Assembly (NCBI RefSeq): GCF_000620765.1
Contig: NZ_JIAK01000012.1
Coordinates: forward strand, 22,842 to 86,841
Reading direction: 5' to 3'
DNA length: 64,000 nt
Origin: Desulfovermiculus halophilus DSM 18834
GTDB taxonomy: Bacteria; Desulfobacterota; Desulfovibrionia; Desulfovibrionales; Desulfothermaceae
Made by a program: the position numbers and the translations under genes. Of the stretch, positions 34,704 to 43,878 are shown in pieces (positions within the stretch are counted from its first letter, which is position 1; each line of letters begins with the position of its first letter). Below the pieces are notes generated by a model. It saw only the letters and a program-made list of their open reading frames with translations. It did no database searches and was not told where the DNA came from.

Positions 34704-35561
34704 TCATGGAGCTTTGATCTGCCCATAGGCCGTTGGCAGCCAAGGGATGATATCCATGATTTGGGAAGCAGGCGTTGGATGACTCATGGAGCCGGCGGTG
34801 CGGTTTATGCGGGCGGCCAGCTCCGCAGCCCTGGGCACATCCATGCCGGACTCAATAAGGCTGCTGACCACTCCGGTCAGGGTGTCTCCTGTCCCGCCCA
34901 CAGCCTCCATGGCCTCGCTGCAGGGCTGGCTTACCGTAGACAAAATACCGGAAGAATCAGCCACATAATCCATGCTGCCCTTGACCAGGAGATACCTGGC
35001 GGCATTGGAATGGGTATAGGCCCGGGTGATCAGGCTGGGAACCTTGTTGTCCTCGGACAAAATGAATCCCCGAGTATAGAAGGGATGCGGGGCCTTTTCA
35101 TCAGCCAGGAAGGCCAGCTCCCCAGCGTCTGGAGTGAAAAGATCATATTCCGGGCTCTGTCCGCTCATCTTGGCCGCATACATAAATCCGGCGTCAGCGA
35201 TCAGCTTGGGTCGGGTCTTCAACTCCTGCACTGCCATAAGGACCCGGCCGTGGCCGTCCACATCAGGCTGCAGGTAATGAAAGACCATGCTGCTCAAGGT
35301 ATGGTCAGCCAGGTGCTCGGCCAGATAGGCATACAGTCTGCGACTTCCGTGTCCCAATCCGGTGTCCCCGACCAGAAAAGCCAGGGGCGGCTCCTGACCC
35401 AGAGTCTGGAGCATACGACAGGCAGCAGCCAACAGAGCCGGGGTTCCTCGATTCACATCAATGTATTTCCCTTCAACTCTCAGCCTGGATGAGTCAAAGT
35501 CCGCCCGGCCGCAAACCAAGGGGAAATCGTCCTCTGGCACTGTTCCAACTACTGCCAGCAT
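34704..35561 (-). CDS. Ribokinase-fold protein, NAD(P)H-hydrate dehydratase-like
   Basis: A 285-residue protein. A YDLFTPDAGELAFLADEK segment and the anion-hole motif VGGTGDTLTGVVSSLIESG place it in the ribokinase-like fold near NAD(P)H-hydrate dehydratase/hydroxyethylthiazole kinase types. The exact reaction is unknown. It overlaps the DUF3343 gene by 13 bases and ends the yedE-tusA-DUF3343 unit, so it may act in selenium or sulfur handling instead of NADHX repair. Confidence 0.7.
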   Translation of the reverse strand: MLAVVGTVPEDDFPLVCGRADFDSSRLRVEGKYIDVNRGTPALLAAACRMLQTLGQEPPLAFLVGDTGLGHGSRRLYAYLAEHLADHTLSSMVFHYLQPDVDGHGRVLMAVQELKTRPKLIADAGFMYAAKMSGQSPEYDLFTPDAGELAFLADEKAPHPFYTRGFILSEDNKVPSLITRAYTHSNAARYLLVKGSMDYVADSSGILSTVSQPCSEAMEAVGGTGDTLTGVVSSLIESGMDVPRAAELAARINRTAGSMSHPTPASQIMDIIPWLPTAYGQIKAP

Positions 35562-36100
35562 CTGCGCACCATCTCCTCATAGGCCAGGTGCAGGGCGTAC
35601 CCGCACAGGGTATGACCGATATCCTGAGGCTTGGGAGCCTCCAGCAGAGACTTGCCGATCATTTCCCGGGCCAGATAGGGAACATCCGGGCATCCGCCGC
35701 CGGAAATATTGACTATAACTCCGGTTTCCTTGTCCACTGTCAGCTTCATATTTGCCGCCCGGACCATGAGATGCTCCCCGAAATCCTTGACCGCAAACAA
35801 ATCCACCGGCTGAAGCAGATGATCGGTGACTGGAACCACCTGCAAAGCCTGTATTTCCTTATCCCGCAACAGGCGCAGGATGTTCAGCTCCTCGATCAAG
35901 GGAAACTCGATGACCAGGTCGCATCCGGTCCTGATCTCTGGCGGCGGCCCCATGACCTTGATGCAGAAGCCGCTATTTTTGATCAGCTTCTCGGCCCGGA
36001 TGACCTCGCTGGTATGCGCAAAGACCAGGATGCCCCGCTCCCAGCCCGAGCGGTCTTTTGTGGCCGGCTTCTTTGTTCGCAGACGATTGAAAAATCCCAT
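35549..36100 (-). CDS. DUF3343-domain protein
   Basis: A 183-residue soluble protein. Residues about 20-75 (GILVFAHTSEVIRAEKLIKN, then VMGPPPEIRTGCDLVIEF) match DUF3343, a small domain that commonly accompanies YedE/TusA proteins. The C-terminal half, with NISGGGCPDVPYLAREMIG and HTLCGYALHLAYEEM, is probably a second domain that I do not recognise. It lies four bases after the tusA gene and overlaps the kinase-like gene. Confidence 0.75.
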   Translation of the reverse strand: MGFFNRLRTKKPATKDRSGWERGILVFAHTSEVIRAEKLIKNSGFCIKVMGPPPEIRTGCDLVIEFPLIEELNILRLLRDKEIQALQVVPVTDHLLQPVDLFAVKDFGEHLMVRAANMKLTVDKETGVIVNISGGGCPDVPYLAREMIGKSLLEAPKPQDIGHTLCGYALHLAYEEMVRRCWQ

Positions 36101-36104
36101 GTTC

Positions 36105-36323
36105 TTACTTCTTGATAATGCTTAAATGAAACTCATCTCCATCTTCCCGGATGTCTTTTACCTCCCAGCCCTGAGACTGAACCGCCCGGCTGACATTCTC
36201 CTTTGAGGCCTGGGTATCAACCAGGACCACCATCTCGCCCTTGTGCATCTCTTTCATTTTTTCCATGGCCATGAGGACAGGTTGGGGGCAGGACAGGCCC
36301 CTGGCATCTACTGTTTCACTCAT
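36105..36323 (-). CDS. tusA: TusA-family sulfurtransferase
   Basis: A 72-residue protein with the classical start VDARGLSCPQPVLMAMEKM; the Cys of CPQP carries persulfide or perselenide in this family. It is followed by the beta strands MVVLVDTQASKENVSRAV and EFHLSIIKK. It lies 12 bases after the YedE gene and four bases before the DUF3343 gene. Together these are likely to take up and relay sulfur or selenium in the cytoplasm. Confidence 0.9.
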   Translation of the reverse strand: MSETVDARGLSCPQPVLMAMEKMKEMHKGEMVVLVDTQASKENVSRAVQSQGWEVKDIREDGDEFHLSIIKK

Positions 36324-36335
36324 TGCATTTGCTCC

Positions 36336-37427
36336 TTAGGTCAGCTTTTTGCGCATAAAGAATCCAATACCCAGGCAGACGGCCAAACCCAGAAAAACAG
36401 CTTGGATTCCGTACGGTCCGACCCCGGCCGGAGAGCTGGCCAAGCCGAAATTGTGGGAAAAGGCAGCGCCCACGATCATGCCCAGGACAAATACTGCCGC
36501 ATCCCCGTCTCCCTCCCCGGCCATGAACAGTTGCCTCCCGGGACACCCTCCGGCCAGGGCAAAGGCCAAACCGGCCAGAGTCATGCCCAGGAAGTTCCAG
36601 ATGTGGAGATCATGAGCTACTGGCTGATCGGCAAATCCAGGATGGAACTGACCGACAAGGAGATTCACAGCAAAGGCGGTTACAATCAGGGCAATGACTC
36701 CGCCCAGAAGGTGAGTTTGCCTAAAAAGGATGAGATCGCGAAAGGCGCCCATGGTACAGAATCGGCTGCGCTGAGCGATAAATCCAACCCCCAGGCCAAC
36801 GATCAGAGATATGATGATCGGAGCATGCATAGCACCGGGTCCTTTCAGGCTGTAAAAGAGGATTCCGGACTTATGCTGATCTTGGATCTGAGGAAAGATG
36901 AGCATGAGAACGAAAAATAGAACCATAATCCCGGGCAGGAGCAGGCCCACAGCCGGATAGGTCTTGGTTTCCCGCCCCAGGGTATAGCCGGACCTCAGAA
37001 ACCTGGTTCCTATGAAAATGCCGAAGACCAGACCCAGAAGACCGAGGATGGCGTTTCCATCCCCACCGGCCAGGCGGAGCATGGCCCGCCAGGGACAGCC
37101 CAGAAAGACCAGGGCCCCGATCATGGCGAATACGCCCAGGACAAATCGGACAATGGGCGCAGATCCGGCCCGGGGACGAAAATCTTTAAAGCTCAAAGCG
37201 GCGATCAAGGCCCCAAGAACAAACCCGATAATCTCCGGGCGCATGTACTGGACCACCCCGGCCCGGTGCATGCCCACAGCCCCGGCGATATCCCGCTCGA
37301 AACAGGCCACGCAGATTCCCATGTTGCCAGGATTGCCCCACTTCTGGAGCAGGGCGGCAAGGATCCCGATTATCCCCCCGACACACACAATTCCCCATCT
37401 GGTAGCCAAGAAATTCTTCATACCCAT
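36336..37427 (-). CDS. yedE: YedE/YeeE-family transporter, selenium-metabolism type
   Basis: A 363-residue membrane protein with about ten helices in two repeated halves. Cys-containing motifs NPGNMGICVACFERDIAGA, LGCPWRAMLRLAGGDGNA, RSRFCTMGAFRD and GGCPGRQLFMAGEGDGDA match the subgroup of YeeE/YedE proteins assigned to selenium metabolism; related members import thiosulfate. It heads the cluster yedE-tusA-DUF3343-kinase. The substrate, selenium compound or thiosulfate, is inferred. Confidence 0.85.
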   Translation of the reverse strand: MGMKNFLATRWGIVCVGGIIGILAALLQKWGNPGNMGICVACFERDIAGAVGMHRAGVVQYMRPEIIGFVLGALIAALSFKDFRPRAGSAPIVRFVLGVFAMIGALVFLGCPWRAMLRLAGGDGNAILGLLGLVFGIFIGTRFLRSGYTLGRETKTYPAVGLLLPGIMVLFFVLMLIFPQIQDQHKSGILFYSLKGPGAMHAPIIISLIVGLGVGFIAQRSRFCTMGAFRDLILFRQTHLLGGVIALIVTAFAVNLLVGQFHPGFADQPVAHDLHIWNFLGMTLAGLAFALAGGCPGRQLFMAGEGDGDAAVFVLGMIVGAAFSHNFGLASSPAGVGPYGIQAVFLGLAVCLGIGFFMRKKLT

Positions 37428-37810
37428 CTGCCTTTGCTTCTTTTACGGTTGCCTACAGTTTGCCTTCAGCACCCCGGCCAAACACAGCATCTTCTGATGG
37501 GTAGCATAAATAAAATAAAAGAATCCAATGACTTTATATAATACAAAGCGCAACAATGGATCACAAAACGTGATAGATTCTATTATGAAGGCAGGGAAAT
37601 CGGTAAGGAGTTATGCAAGATAGGATGGTCGTGATGCAGTGAACTCTGGGGTTTTGTCCTCACTATCAGCGGCAACTGTCCATCGGAGGACTCCAAGGTC
37701 GGAATTTTGCCGACGACCGGGCTGTTCAGGGGGATGACCGGGACATGCTGTTCAGGGGGAGATATCTCGGCTGACGGCATGGTCCAAGAGCCACGGTTCG
37801 GCTGTGCACC
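37428..37810. other. Intergenic region without a gene
   Basis: I see no gene. A short imperfect tandem repeat lies at 37715-37761: GACCGGGCTGTTCAGGGGGA, then GACCGGGACATGCTGTTCAG with the same ending. The promoter of yedE should lie near 37430-37560 but none is clear. Confidence 0.5.
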
Positions 37811-38974
37811 TCAATGCCCTGCAATCATTTGCCTTCTCTGCAAAGCCAGCCACAGCACGCTGCCCAGCCCTCCGCAGACCAGGCCCATAATGCCCAGGAC
37901 CGTGATCTTGTCCTCCCAGCCCAGGGAAATGAACCACATAGCCAGGGCCCCGCCGGTCATGATGGTGAACATCAAAAAGGACGCGGCTGCACCAGCCCCG
38001 TGGTGAACCTGGCTGAGAACCAGATTGTTGCTGGGCGGTCGGCTTAAGCCTGCGGAAAAAGAAATGCACAGCATAGGCAAAGCCAGCTTCCAGGGACCGT
38101 TCTGATCGACAAGGAGCAAAAGCGCCCCGCCCACGGTGACCCCGATATAGCACAAGCTCAGGATTCTGGCCGAGGAGACCCGTCCGCTCAGCCTGGTGCA
38201 GAGCAGGGAACCAGCCATCAGGGCCAAGGCATTGAACCCGAAAAAGTATCCATAGACCTGTTCGCTGACTCCGAAGCGGGAGATATAGATATCTGAGGAG
38301 GCGGCAATAAAGGCGAACAAGGGAACAATGGCCAGGGCAACGACCAGGACCAGGGCCATGTAGGTGCCGTTGCGCAGCAAAGGAAGGTAATTGTCCACAA
38401 CACTGACTTTGGTGGTGCGCAGGGAGGGCTTCAAAGTCTCCTCCATCCGGTGCACTCCCCAGACGGCCACCATCCCAAAGCCAGCCAGGATGCAAAAAAT
38501 GCATCTCCAGGAAAAAAAGGCCAGGGTCCATCCTCCGATGACCGGGGCCAGCATGGGAGCCAAGGCGATGACCACGCCGAGATATGCCAGGATCTTCTCC
38601 CGATCCTGAAAGGCAAAGACATCCTTGGATATGGCCAGTACAAGAGATGCGGCCGAAGCAGCGCCCACGGCCTGAAACATGCGGAAGATGATCAGGGCCG
38701 GGGCGTTGGGGGAGGCGGCGCAGAGCAGGCTGGCGGCAATGTACACGGACAGGCCGATCTTAAGCACATTCCGGCGTCCCAAACGATCGGACAGCGGCCC
38801 GTAGACCAGCAGGAAAAAACTGTAGGTGATGAAAAAAACGACCAGGGTCAGGTTGATCACCCACAGTGGCTCGTTCCAGATCCGGGCCAAGGTGGGAATG
38901 GACGGGAGATACATGTCCGTGGACAAAGGCGGGAATGCGGCCAGAAGGGCCAGAAAAAATATCCACCGTTTCAT
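37811..38974 (-). CDS. Bcr/CflA-type multidrug exporter (MFS)
   Basis: A 387-residue membrane protein with twelve predicted helices. The opening FPPLSTDMYLPSIPTLA is the hallmark of the Bcr/CflA subfamily; YGPLSDRLGRRNVLKIGL is the MFS loop 2-3 motif. It exports drugs or sulfonamide-like compounds with proton exchange. It stands alone, followed upstream (right) by repeats that separate it from the RND operon, which reads in the same direction. Confidence 0.9.
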   Translation of the reverse strand: MKRWIFFLALLAAFPPLSTDMYLPSIPTLARIWNEPLWVINLTLVVFFITYSFFLLVYGPLSDRLGRRNVLKIGLSVYIAASLLCAASPNAPALIIFRMFQAVGAASAASLVLAISKDVFAFQDREKILAYLGVVIALAPMLAPVIGGWTLAFFSWRCIFCILAGFGMVAVWGVHRMEETLKPSLRTTKVSVVDNYLPLLRNGTYMALVLVVALAIVPLFAFIAASSDIYISRFGVSEQVYGYFFGFNALALMAGSLLCTRLSGRVSSARILSLCYIGVTVGGALLLLVDQNGPWKLALPMLCISFSAGLSRPPSNNLVLSQVHHGAGAAASFLMFTIMTGGALAMWFISLGWEDKITVLGIMGLVCGGLGSVLWLALQRRQMIAGH

Positions 38975-38984
38975 GCAATGTGTT

Positions 38985-39030
38985 CACGCTACAGCGACAG
39001 TTTGGGTACAACAAACGCCTGCAAAGAGCC
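38985..39030. repeat. Second copy of the CTACAGCGACAGTT repeat
   Basis: It begins CGCTACAGCGACAGTTTGGG and ends AGAGCCAGGCGATTAC, a shortened relative of the unit at 34476. It lies directly before the composite hairpin element. Confidence 0.55.
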
Positions 39031-39045
39031 AGGCGATTACTTATA

Positions 39046-39142
39046 GCTCCCACGCTCTGCGTGGGAGCTTTCCTGACCGCTCCCGCGGTCTCTTTCTGGA
39101 CGCCGAAGCGTCCAAAAGAGTTCCCACGCAGAGCGTGGGAAC
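39046..39142. repeat. Composite hairpin element (ACGCAGAGCGTGGG family), copy 2
   Basis: It starts with the hairpin GCTCCCACGCTCTGCGTGGG and ends with GTTCCCACGCAGAGCGTGGG; between them lie a CCGCTCCCGCGG piece and GACGCCGAAGCGTCC. The related copy is at 23694-23792. It separates the efflux operon end from the MFS gene. Confidence 0.75.
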
Positions 39143-39171
39143 AATAAAGCAGGGTAATTATTTATGAGTGC

Positions 39172-40701
39172 TCACTGAGCGCTGTTTGCCTTGGTCTTCT
39201 CAATCACGGGTTTTGATGACCGGGTCAAAGCTTGATCTGCATACTCCCATCCCCCGCCCAGGGCCTTGTACAGCCTGGCCAGGTTTGAGGCTACCTGTCC
39301 CTGGGACTGAATCAGCTCATCTTCCAGCTCTAAGAGCGCTCGCTGGGCATCCAGGACATTGTAAAAATCGGTCAGACCTGCCTTGTAGCGGTCTCTTGCC
39401 AGAAATTCGGTCCGCCTGGCGGTGGCGACCGCCTTTTGCAGGGATTCTTCCCTTAGCTGCTCCTTGGCATAGGCGGTCAGCGCATTTTCCACTTCCTGCC
39501 GGGCCTGCAGGACTGTAGACTTATAGGAAAGCAGGGCCTCTTTTTGTCTTTCTGTTTGCAGGTCAATATTCAGCCGAAGGGCACCGCCCTGGAAAATATT
39601 CCAGGATACACCGGGTCCTATACCCCAGAACCGGCTCTGAGCGTCAAGGAAATTGCTCTCAAGGGCCTCCAGTCCGATGGTGCCCAATAACCGGAACTTG
39701 GGATAGAGATCAGCCGTGGCCACTCCGATCCTGGCGGTCTGGGCCGCAAGCTGCCTTTCAGCCCTGCGGATATCCGGCCGCCGGCGCATGGCCTCGGCCG
39801 GGATCCCCACGGCTACCCTGGGCGGAACCTGGGGGATTGCTTTGTCCGCGACAAGCAGTTCATCTATCGAACCGGGCTCCCGGCCCAAAAGAACTGCCAG
39901 GCGGTTCTTGGCCGCCCGCAGGCCGCTTTTGAGCTTAGGGATCTGGGACCGGGTGGTCTCCAGGTTCCGAAGGGACTGCTGCACGGCCAGCTCGTCAATC
40001 AGACCGGCCTCATACCTGGACTTGTTCAATTTATATGTTTTTTCCTCGGTCCTTATGTTGGCCCGGGTGATATCCAGTCTTTGCTGATAGTTCCGTACCT
40101 CTATGTAATTTACAGCGACTTCCGCCATCAGGCTGACCAGGACATCCTTTACATTGGCCCGGCCGGCCTCAAGCTCTGCCTGGCTTGCCTCAACCGAGCG
40201 CCTGATCCCGCCGAACAGGTCCAGCTCCCAGGCGGAATCAAACCGGGCCAGATAGTATTCCTCTTCTTCTCCGCCGGCACCCGCTTGCAGGGACTCGCTA
40301 CCTCGTTGTTCCTGAACCTGGCCGGATGCATTCAGCGTGGGATAGAGACCGGATTCGCTGATGCCCCTTAAGAGCCTTGCCTGCCGCAGACGGGAAAGGG
40401 AGGTCTTGAGGTCCAGGTTCCCCTGGACCGCTTTTTCTTCCAATGCAGTGAGCACCGGATCATCCAACACCTTCCACCACTCGGCCAGAACCTCCCTGTG
40501 CGGCTTGGCGGCCTCCAGGCCCTTCTCCATTTGCGCGGTCCAGTTTTTGCCGACCTCGGGCCGGACCTTTTCATAATCCGGCCCCACCATGGCGCAGCCG
40601 CCCGCGAGCAAAGAAACAAGCACGAGCAGCCAGGGCATAAACCGTATGCCTCCCGCACGCAGAACCCGCTTTTTTCTCTTTGGTATGGTCATATTCCGCA
40701 T
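39172..40701 (-). CDS. RND efflux outer-membrane lipoprotein (NodT/OprM family)
   Basis: A 509-residue TolC-like outer-membrane factor. After a basic N-terminus comes a lipoprotein signal with the lipobox LLAGGCAM. Two repeated halves contain the long coiled-coil hairpins typical of the family, and AMRRRPDIRRAERQLAAQTA is a well-conserved site. It lies 23 bases after the RND pump gene and completes the tripartite pump. Confidence 0.92.
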   Translation of the reverse strand: MRNMTIPKRKKRVLRAGGIRFMPWLLVLVSLLAGGCAMVGPDYEKVRPEVGKNWTAQMEKGLEAAKPHREVLAEWWKVLDDPVLTALEEKAVQGNLDLKTSLSRLRQARLLRGISESGLYPTLNASGQVQEQRGSESLQAGAGGEEEEYYLARFDSAWELDLFGGIRRSVEASQAELEAGRANVKDVLVSLMAEVAVNYIEVRNYQQRLDITRANIRTEEKTYKLNKSRYEAGLIDELAVQQSLRNLETTRSQIPKLKSGLRAAKNRLAVLLGREPGSIDELLVADKAIPQVPPRVAVGIPAEAMRRRPDIRRAERQLAAQTARIGVATADLYPKFRLLGTIGLEALESNFLDAQSRFWGIGPGVSWNIFQGGALRLNIDLQTERQKEALLSYKSTVLQARQEVENALTAYAKEQLREESLQKAVATARRTEFLARDRYKAGLTDFYNVLDAQRALLELEDELIQSQGQVASNLARLYKALGGGWEYADQALTRSSKPVIEKTKANSAQ

Positions 40702-40724
40702 CCCGCTTTTCGCCTTTTCGCTGG

Positions 40725-43700
40725 TTATTCGTCTTGCATCCGCTGCTTTCTGCTACCTTTTTGCCACACGGCCTGCCCTTTTTCACCCAGTCGCTGAAAA
40801 ATGTAATACAGCGCAGGGATGATCAGTATTCCCAGGGTGGTGGCCGCGATCATTCCGGCAAAAACCACGGTGCCGATGTGGTTGCGGCTTGAGGCCCCTG
40901 CACCGGTCGCCACGACCAGGGGGGCAACACCCAGAATAAAGGTCAGGGCGGTCATGAGCACCGGCCGGAAACGGGTTCCTGCCCCCCCCAGCGCAGCCTC
41001 ATAGGCGGAGGCGCCCTGCTCTTTGCGGTCCCTGGCAAACTCCACGATCAAAATGGCGTTTTTGGCCGCCAGGCCGACCAAAAGCACGACACCGATTTGA
41101 GCGTACAGGGACAAGGGACGCCCGAATACCCAAAGCCCGATAAAGGCGCCCAGGGTGGCCACCAGGACGGAAAGGACTATGGATACGGGCAGGTTCCAGC
41201 TCTCGTAGAGCCCCACCAAAAAGAGATAGGCAAAAATCAGGGCCAGGGCGAACATATAGACCACAGTGCCGCTGGCCTGTTTTTCCTGGTAACTCATGGA
41301 GGACCATTCAAACCCATAACCCGAAGGCAGTTTCTCCCCGGCCAGGCGCTCCATGGTGGCCATGGCCTGGCCCGAAGAATAGCCCGGCGCAGCCTCGCCC
41401 CTTATGTCCAGGCTGGTGAACAGGTTGTAGCGGTTGACCACCTTGGATCCAAGCCTGTAGGACAGATCCACCAGACTCTCTAAGGGGACCTTTTTCCCTT
41501 TCTCGCTTAGCACATACAAATCCTGGATATCTTCCGGTTTGGCCCTGTATGGGGCCTGACCCTGGACCCTGACCTGGTAGGTCCGGCCGTATAGGTTGAA
41601 ATCGTTGACATACCTGGACCCCGTCTGCTGGCCCAGCACGGAAAATACATCGCTTACGGCAACACCCATCTGCTCTGCCCGGGTCCGGTCCAGATCCACA
41701 AAAATCTGCGGGGTATCCGCGGTAAAGGTGGTGTAGACCCGGGAGAGCGAAGGCTCCTGATTGGCGGCCGCCACCAGCCCTCTGGCCACTGATACCAGCT
41801 CTCCGGGGCTCTGACCTGCCAAGGCCTGCAACCGGAAATCAAACCCGCCGGTGGTCCCTAAACCTTGAATCGGGGGCGGAACAAAGGGGGTGATATTGGC
41901 GGTGGTAATGGCACTAAATTCCCTGGCCGCCTTGGCCACCATGGCATCCAAGTGCAGTTCCGGCCTGGTCCTTTCTTCCCAGGGCTTCAGATCGCAGATT
42001 ATAAAACCCACGTTTTCCGAGCGACCGCTGAGCAGGCTGAAACCGCTTACAGAGAGCACGTGCTCCACTCCTTCCATTTCCAGAAGCTTTTCAGTCGCCC
42101 GGGTCAGGACCTGGTTGCTCCGCTCCAGGGTCGCCCCTTCCGGCAGCTGAACATCGGCAAAGAATCCACCCTTGTCCTCCTGGGGCAGAAAACTGGTGGG
42201 CAGGTGTCCGGCGAAGAACCAAACCCCGCCGAGAATGATCACAAAGAAAAGCACTGCCACGGCCAGATGCCGGATCAGCCAGCCCACCACAGAGGTATAA
42301 ACCGTGCGCGAGCCTCCCAAAAACATGTTGAACCAGGCAAAAGGGCCGCGCCGGTGAGGCGTGCTTGCTTTCAAAAAAACCGCGCACAGGGCCGGGCTCA
42401 AGGTCAGGGAACAGATAGCTGAGATGACCACCGAGACACACAGGGTCACCCCGAATTGTTTATAGAGCCCTCCGGTGATCCCGGGCATGAAGATAATCGG
42501 GACAAAGACCGCCAGAAGGACCAATGTGGTGGCCACAATCGGCCCGGTAATCTCTTCCATGGCCTTGATGGCCGCTTCCTTGCGGTCACCGGCTGATCCT
42601 TCCTCCCGGACGCGATAGACATTCTCCACCACAATGATCGCGTCATCCACCACCACCCCGATGGCCAGGATCAGGGCAAACAGGTTTATGGTGTTGGCGG
42701 AAAATCCCAGGGCGAGCAGAACGGCAAAGGTGCCGATAATGGAAACCGGTATGGCGGCAGCGGGAATAATGGTAGCCCGCACGTTTTGCAAAAAGGTAAA
42801 GATGACCAGAACCACCAGTAAAAAGGTCAGCCCCAGGGTAAAGACAATCTCCTTGATTGTTTCGCGTACATAGTCGGTGGTATCATACATCACCATATAG
42901 TCCATGTCCTCGGGCATGAGCTCGGCCTGGCGCTTGAGCTCTTCTCTGACCGCGTTCATAGTGTTTAAGGCATTGGCATCAGAGGATTTATACACTGCAA
43001 TACCTACTGTGGGGCGGTTGTCCACGCTCCCCTGGGTACTGTAGGACTCACTGCCCAACTCCATCCGGCCTACATCCCTGAGCCGCACAAGCCCGCCTTG
43101 TTCATTGCTCCGGATCACGATATTTTCAAATTCCTCCGCGCTGTTAAGCCGGCCCCTGGCCTTTAATGTGTACTGAAGTTCCTGTCCCGGCGGGGCGGGA
43201 GCAGTGCCCACCGAGCCCAGGGTGGCCTGGATATTCTGCCGGCGAACGGCCCGGACCACATCGTCCGGGCTCATCTGCAGGGCCGCCAGCCGGTCCGGGT
43301 CCAACCAGATGCGCATGCTGTACGTATACTCGCCAAAGATATGCACGTCGCTGACCCCGGGGATACGCACCAGGGCATCGTTAATGACCCGGTCGATATA
43401 ATTGCTCATAAATATCCTGTCCCGGGTGCCTTGGGGCGAGGTAAAGGTAATGACCCCCAGCATATCCTCGGAACGGCGGCGCACATCGATTCCCTGGTCC
43501 AGCACCTCCTGGGGAAGCCGGGATTGGGCCAGCTGGAGCCGGTTTTGTACATTGACCTGATCGATATCAGGGTTGGAGTCCACGGAAAAAGTAACCTGGA
43601 GGCTGTAGCTCCCGTCGTCTGAACAGGTGGATTCCATGTAGAGCATGTCGTCAACACCGTTGACCTCCTGCTCGATGGGGGCGGCCACCGTGTCCCGGAC

Positions 43701-43871
43701 AACCTCGGCACTGGCCCCGGGATAGGTGGTGCTGACCCGGACAACAGGTGGTGTGATGTGGGGCAGCTCGGCCACCGGGATATTAAATATGGCTATGAGT
43801 CCTCCCAGGGTGATCAGGATGGAGATAACCATGGCCAGCCTGGGGCGTTCGATAAAGATCCTGGAAAACAT
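40725..43871 (-). CDS. RND multidrug efflux pump, HAE1 family (AcrB/MexB type)
   Basis: A 1048-residue inner-membrane pump of usual family length with twelve helices and two large periplasmic loops. The proton-relay Asp pair lies in AIGVVVDDAIIVVENVYR (helix 4). Conserved FIERPRLAMVISI at the start and GLAAKNAILIVEFARDR in helix 10-11 match AcrB-type pumps, which expel drugs, detergents or solvents by proton exchange. It is seven bases behind the adaptor gene. Some members act on sulfur-rich or aromatic toxins, but specificity cannot be read here. Confidence 0.95.
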   Translation of the reverse strand: MFSRIFIERPRLAMVISILITLGGLIAIFNIPVAELPHITPPVVRVSTTYPGASAEVVRDTVAAPIEQEVNGVDDMLYMESTCSDDGSYSLQVTFSVDSNPDIDQVNVQNRLQLAQSRLPQEVLDQGIDVRRRSEDMLGVITFTSPQGTRDRIFMSNYIDRVINDALVRIPGVSDVHIFGEYTYSMRIWLDPDRLAALQMSPDDVVRAVRRQNIQATLGSVGTAPAPPGQELQYTLKARGRLNSAEEFENIVIRSNEQGGLVRLRDVGRMELGSESYSTQGSVDNRPTVGIAVYKSSDANALNTMNAVREELKRQAELMPEDMDYMVMYDTTDYVRETIKEIVFTLGLTFLLVVLVIFTFLQNVRATIIPAAAIPVSIIGTFAVLLALGFSANTINLFALILAIGVVVDDAIIVVENVYRVREEGSAGDRKEAAIKAMEEITGPIVATTLVLLAVFVPIIFMPGITGGLYKQFGVTLCVSVVISAICSLTLSPALCAVFLKASTPHRRGPFAWFNMFLGGSRTVYTSVVGWLIRHLAVAVLFFVIILGGVWFFAGHLPTSFLPQEDKGGFFADVQLPEGATLERSNQVLTRATEKLLEMEGVEHVLSVSGFSLLSGRSENVGFIICDLKPWEERTRPELHLDAMVAKAAREFSAITTANITPFVPPPIQGLGTTGGFDFRLQALAGQSPGELVSVARGLVAAANQEPSLSRVYTTFTADTPQIFVDLDRTRAEQMGVAVSDVFSVLGQQTGSRYVNDFNLYGRTYQVRVQGQAPYRAKPEDIQDLYVLSEKGKKVPLESLVDLSYRLGSKVVNRYNLFTSLDIRGEAAPGYSSGQAMATMERLAGEKLPSGYGFEWSSMSYQEKQASGTVVYMFALALIFAYLFLVGLYESWNLPVSIVLSVLVATLGAFIGLWVFGRPLSLYAQIGVVLLVGLAAKNAILIVEFARDRKEQGASAYEAALGGAGTRFRPVLMTALTFILGVAPLVVATGAGASSRNHIGTVVFAGMIAATTLGILIIPALYYIFQRLGEKGQAVWQKGSRKQRMQDE

Positions 43872-43878
43872 CGCCTGT

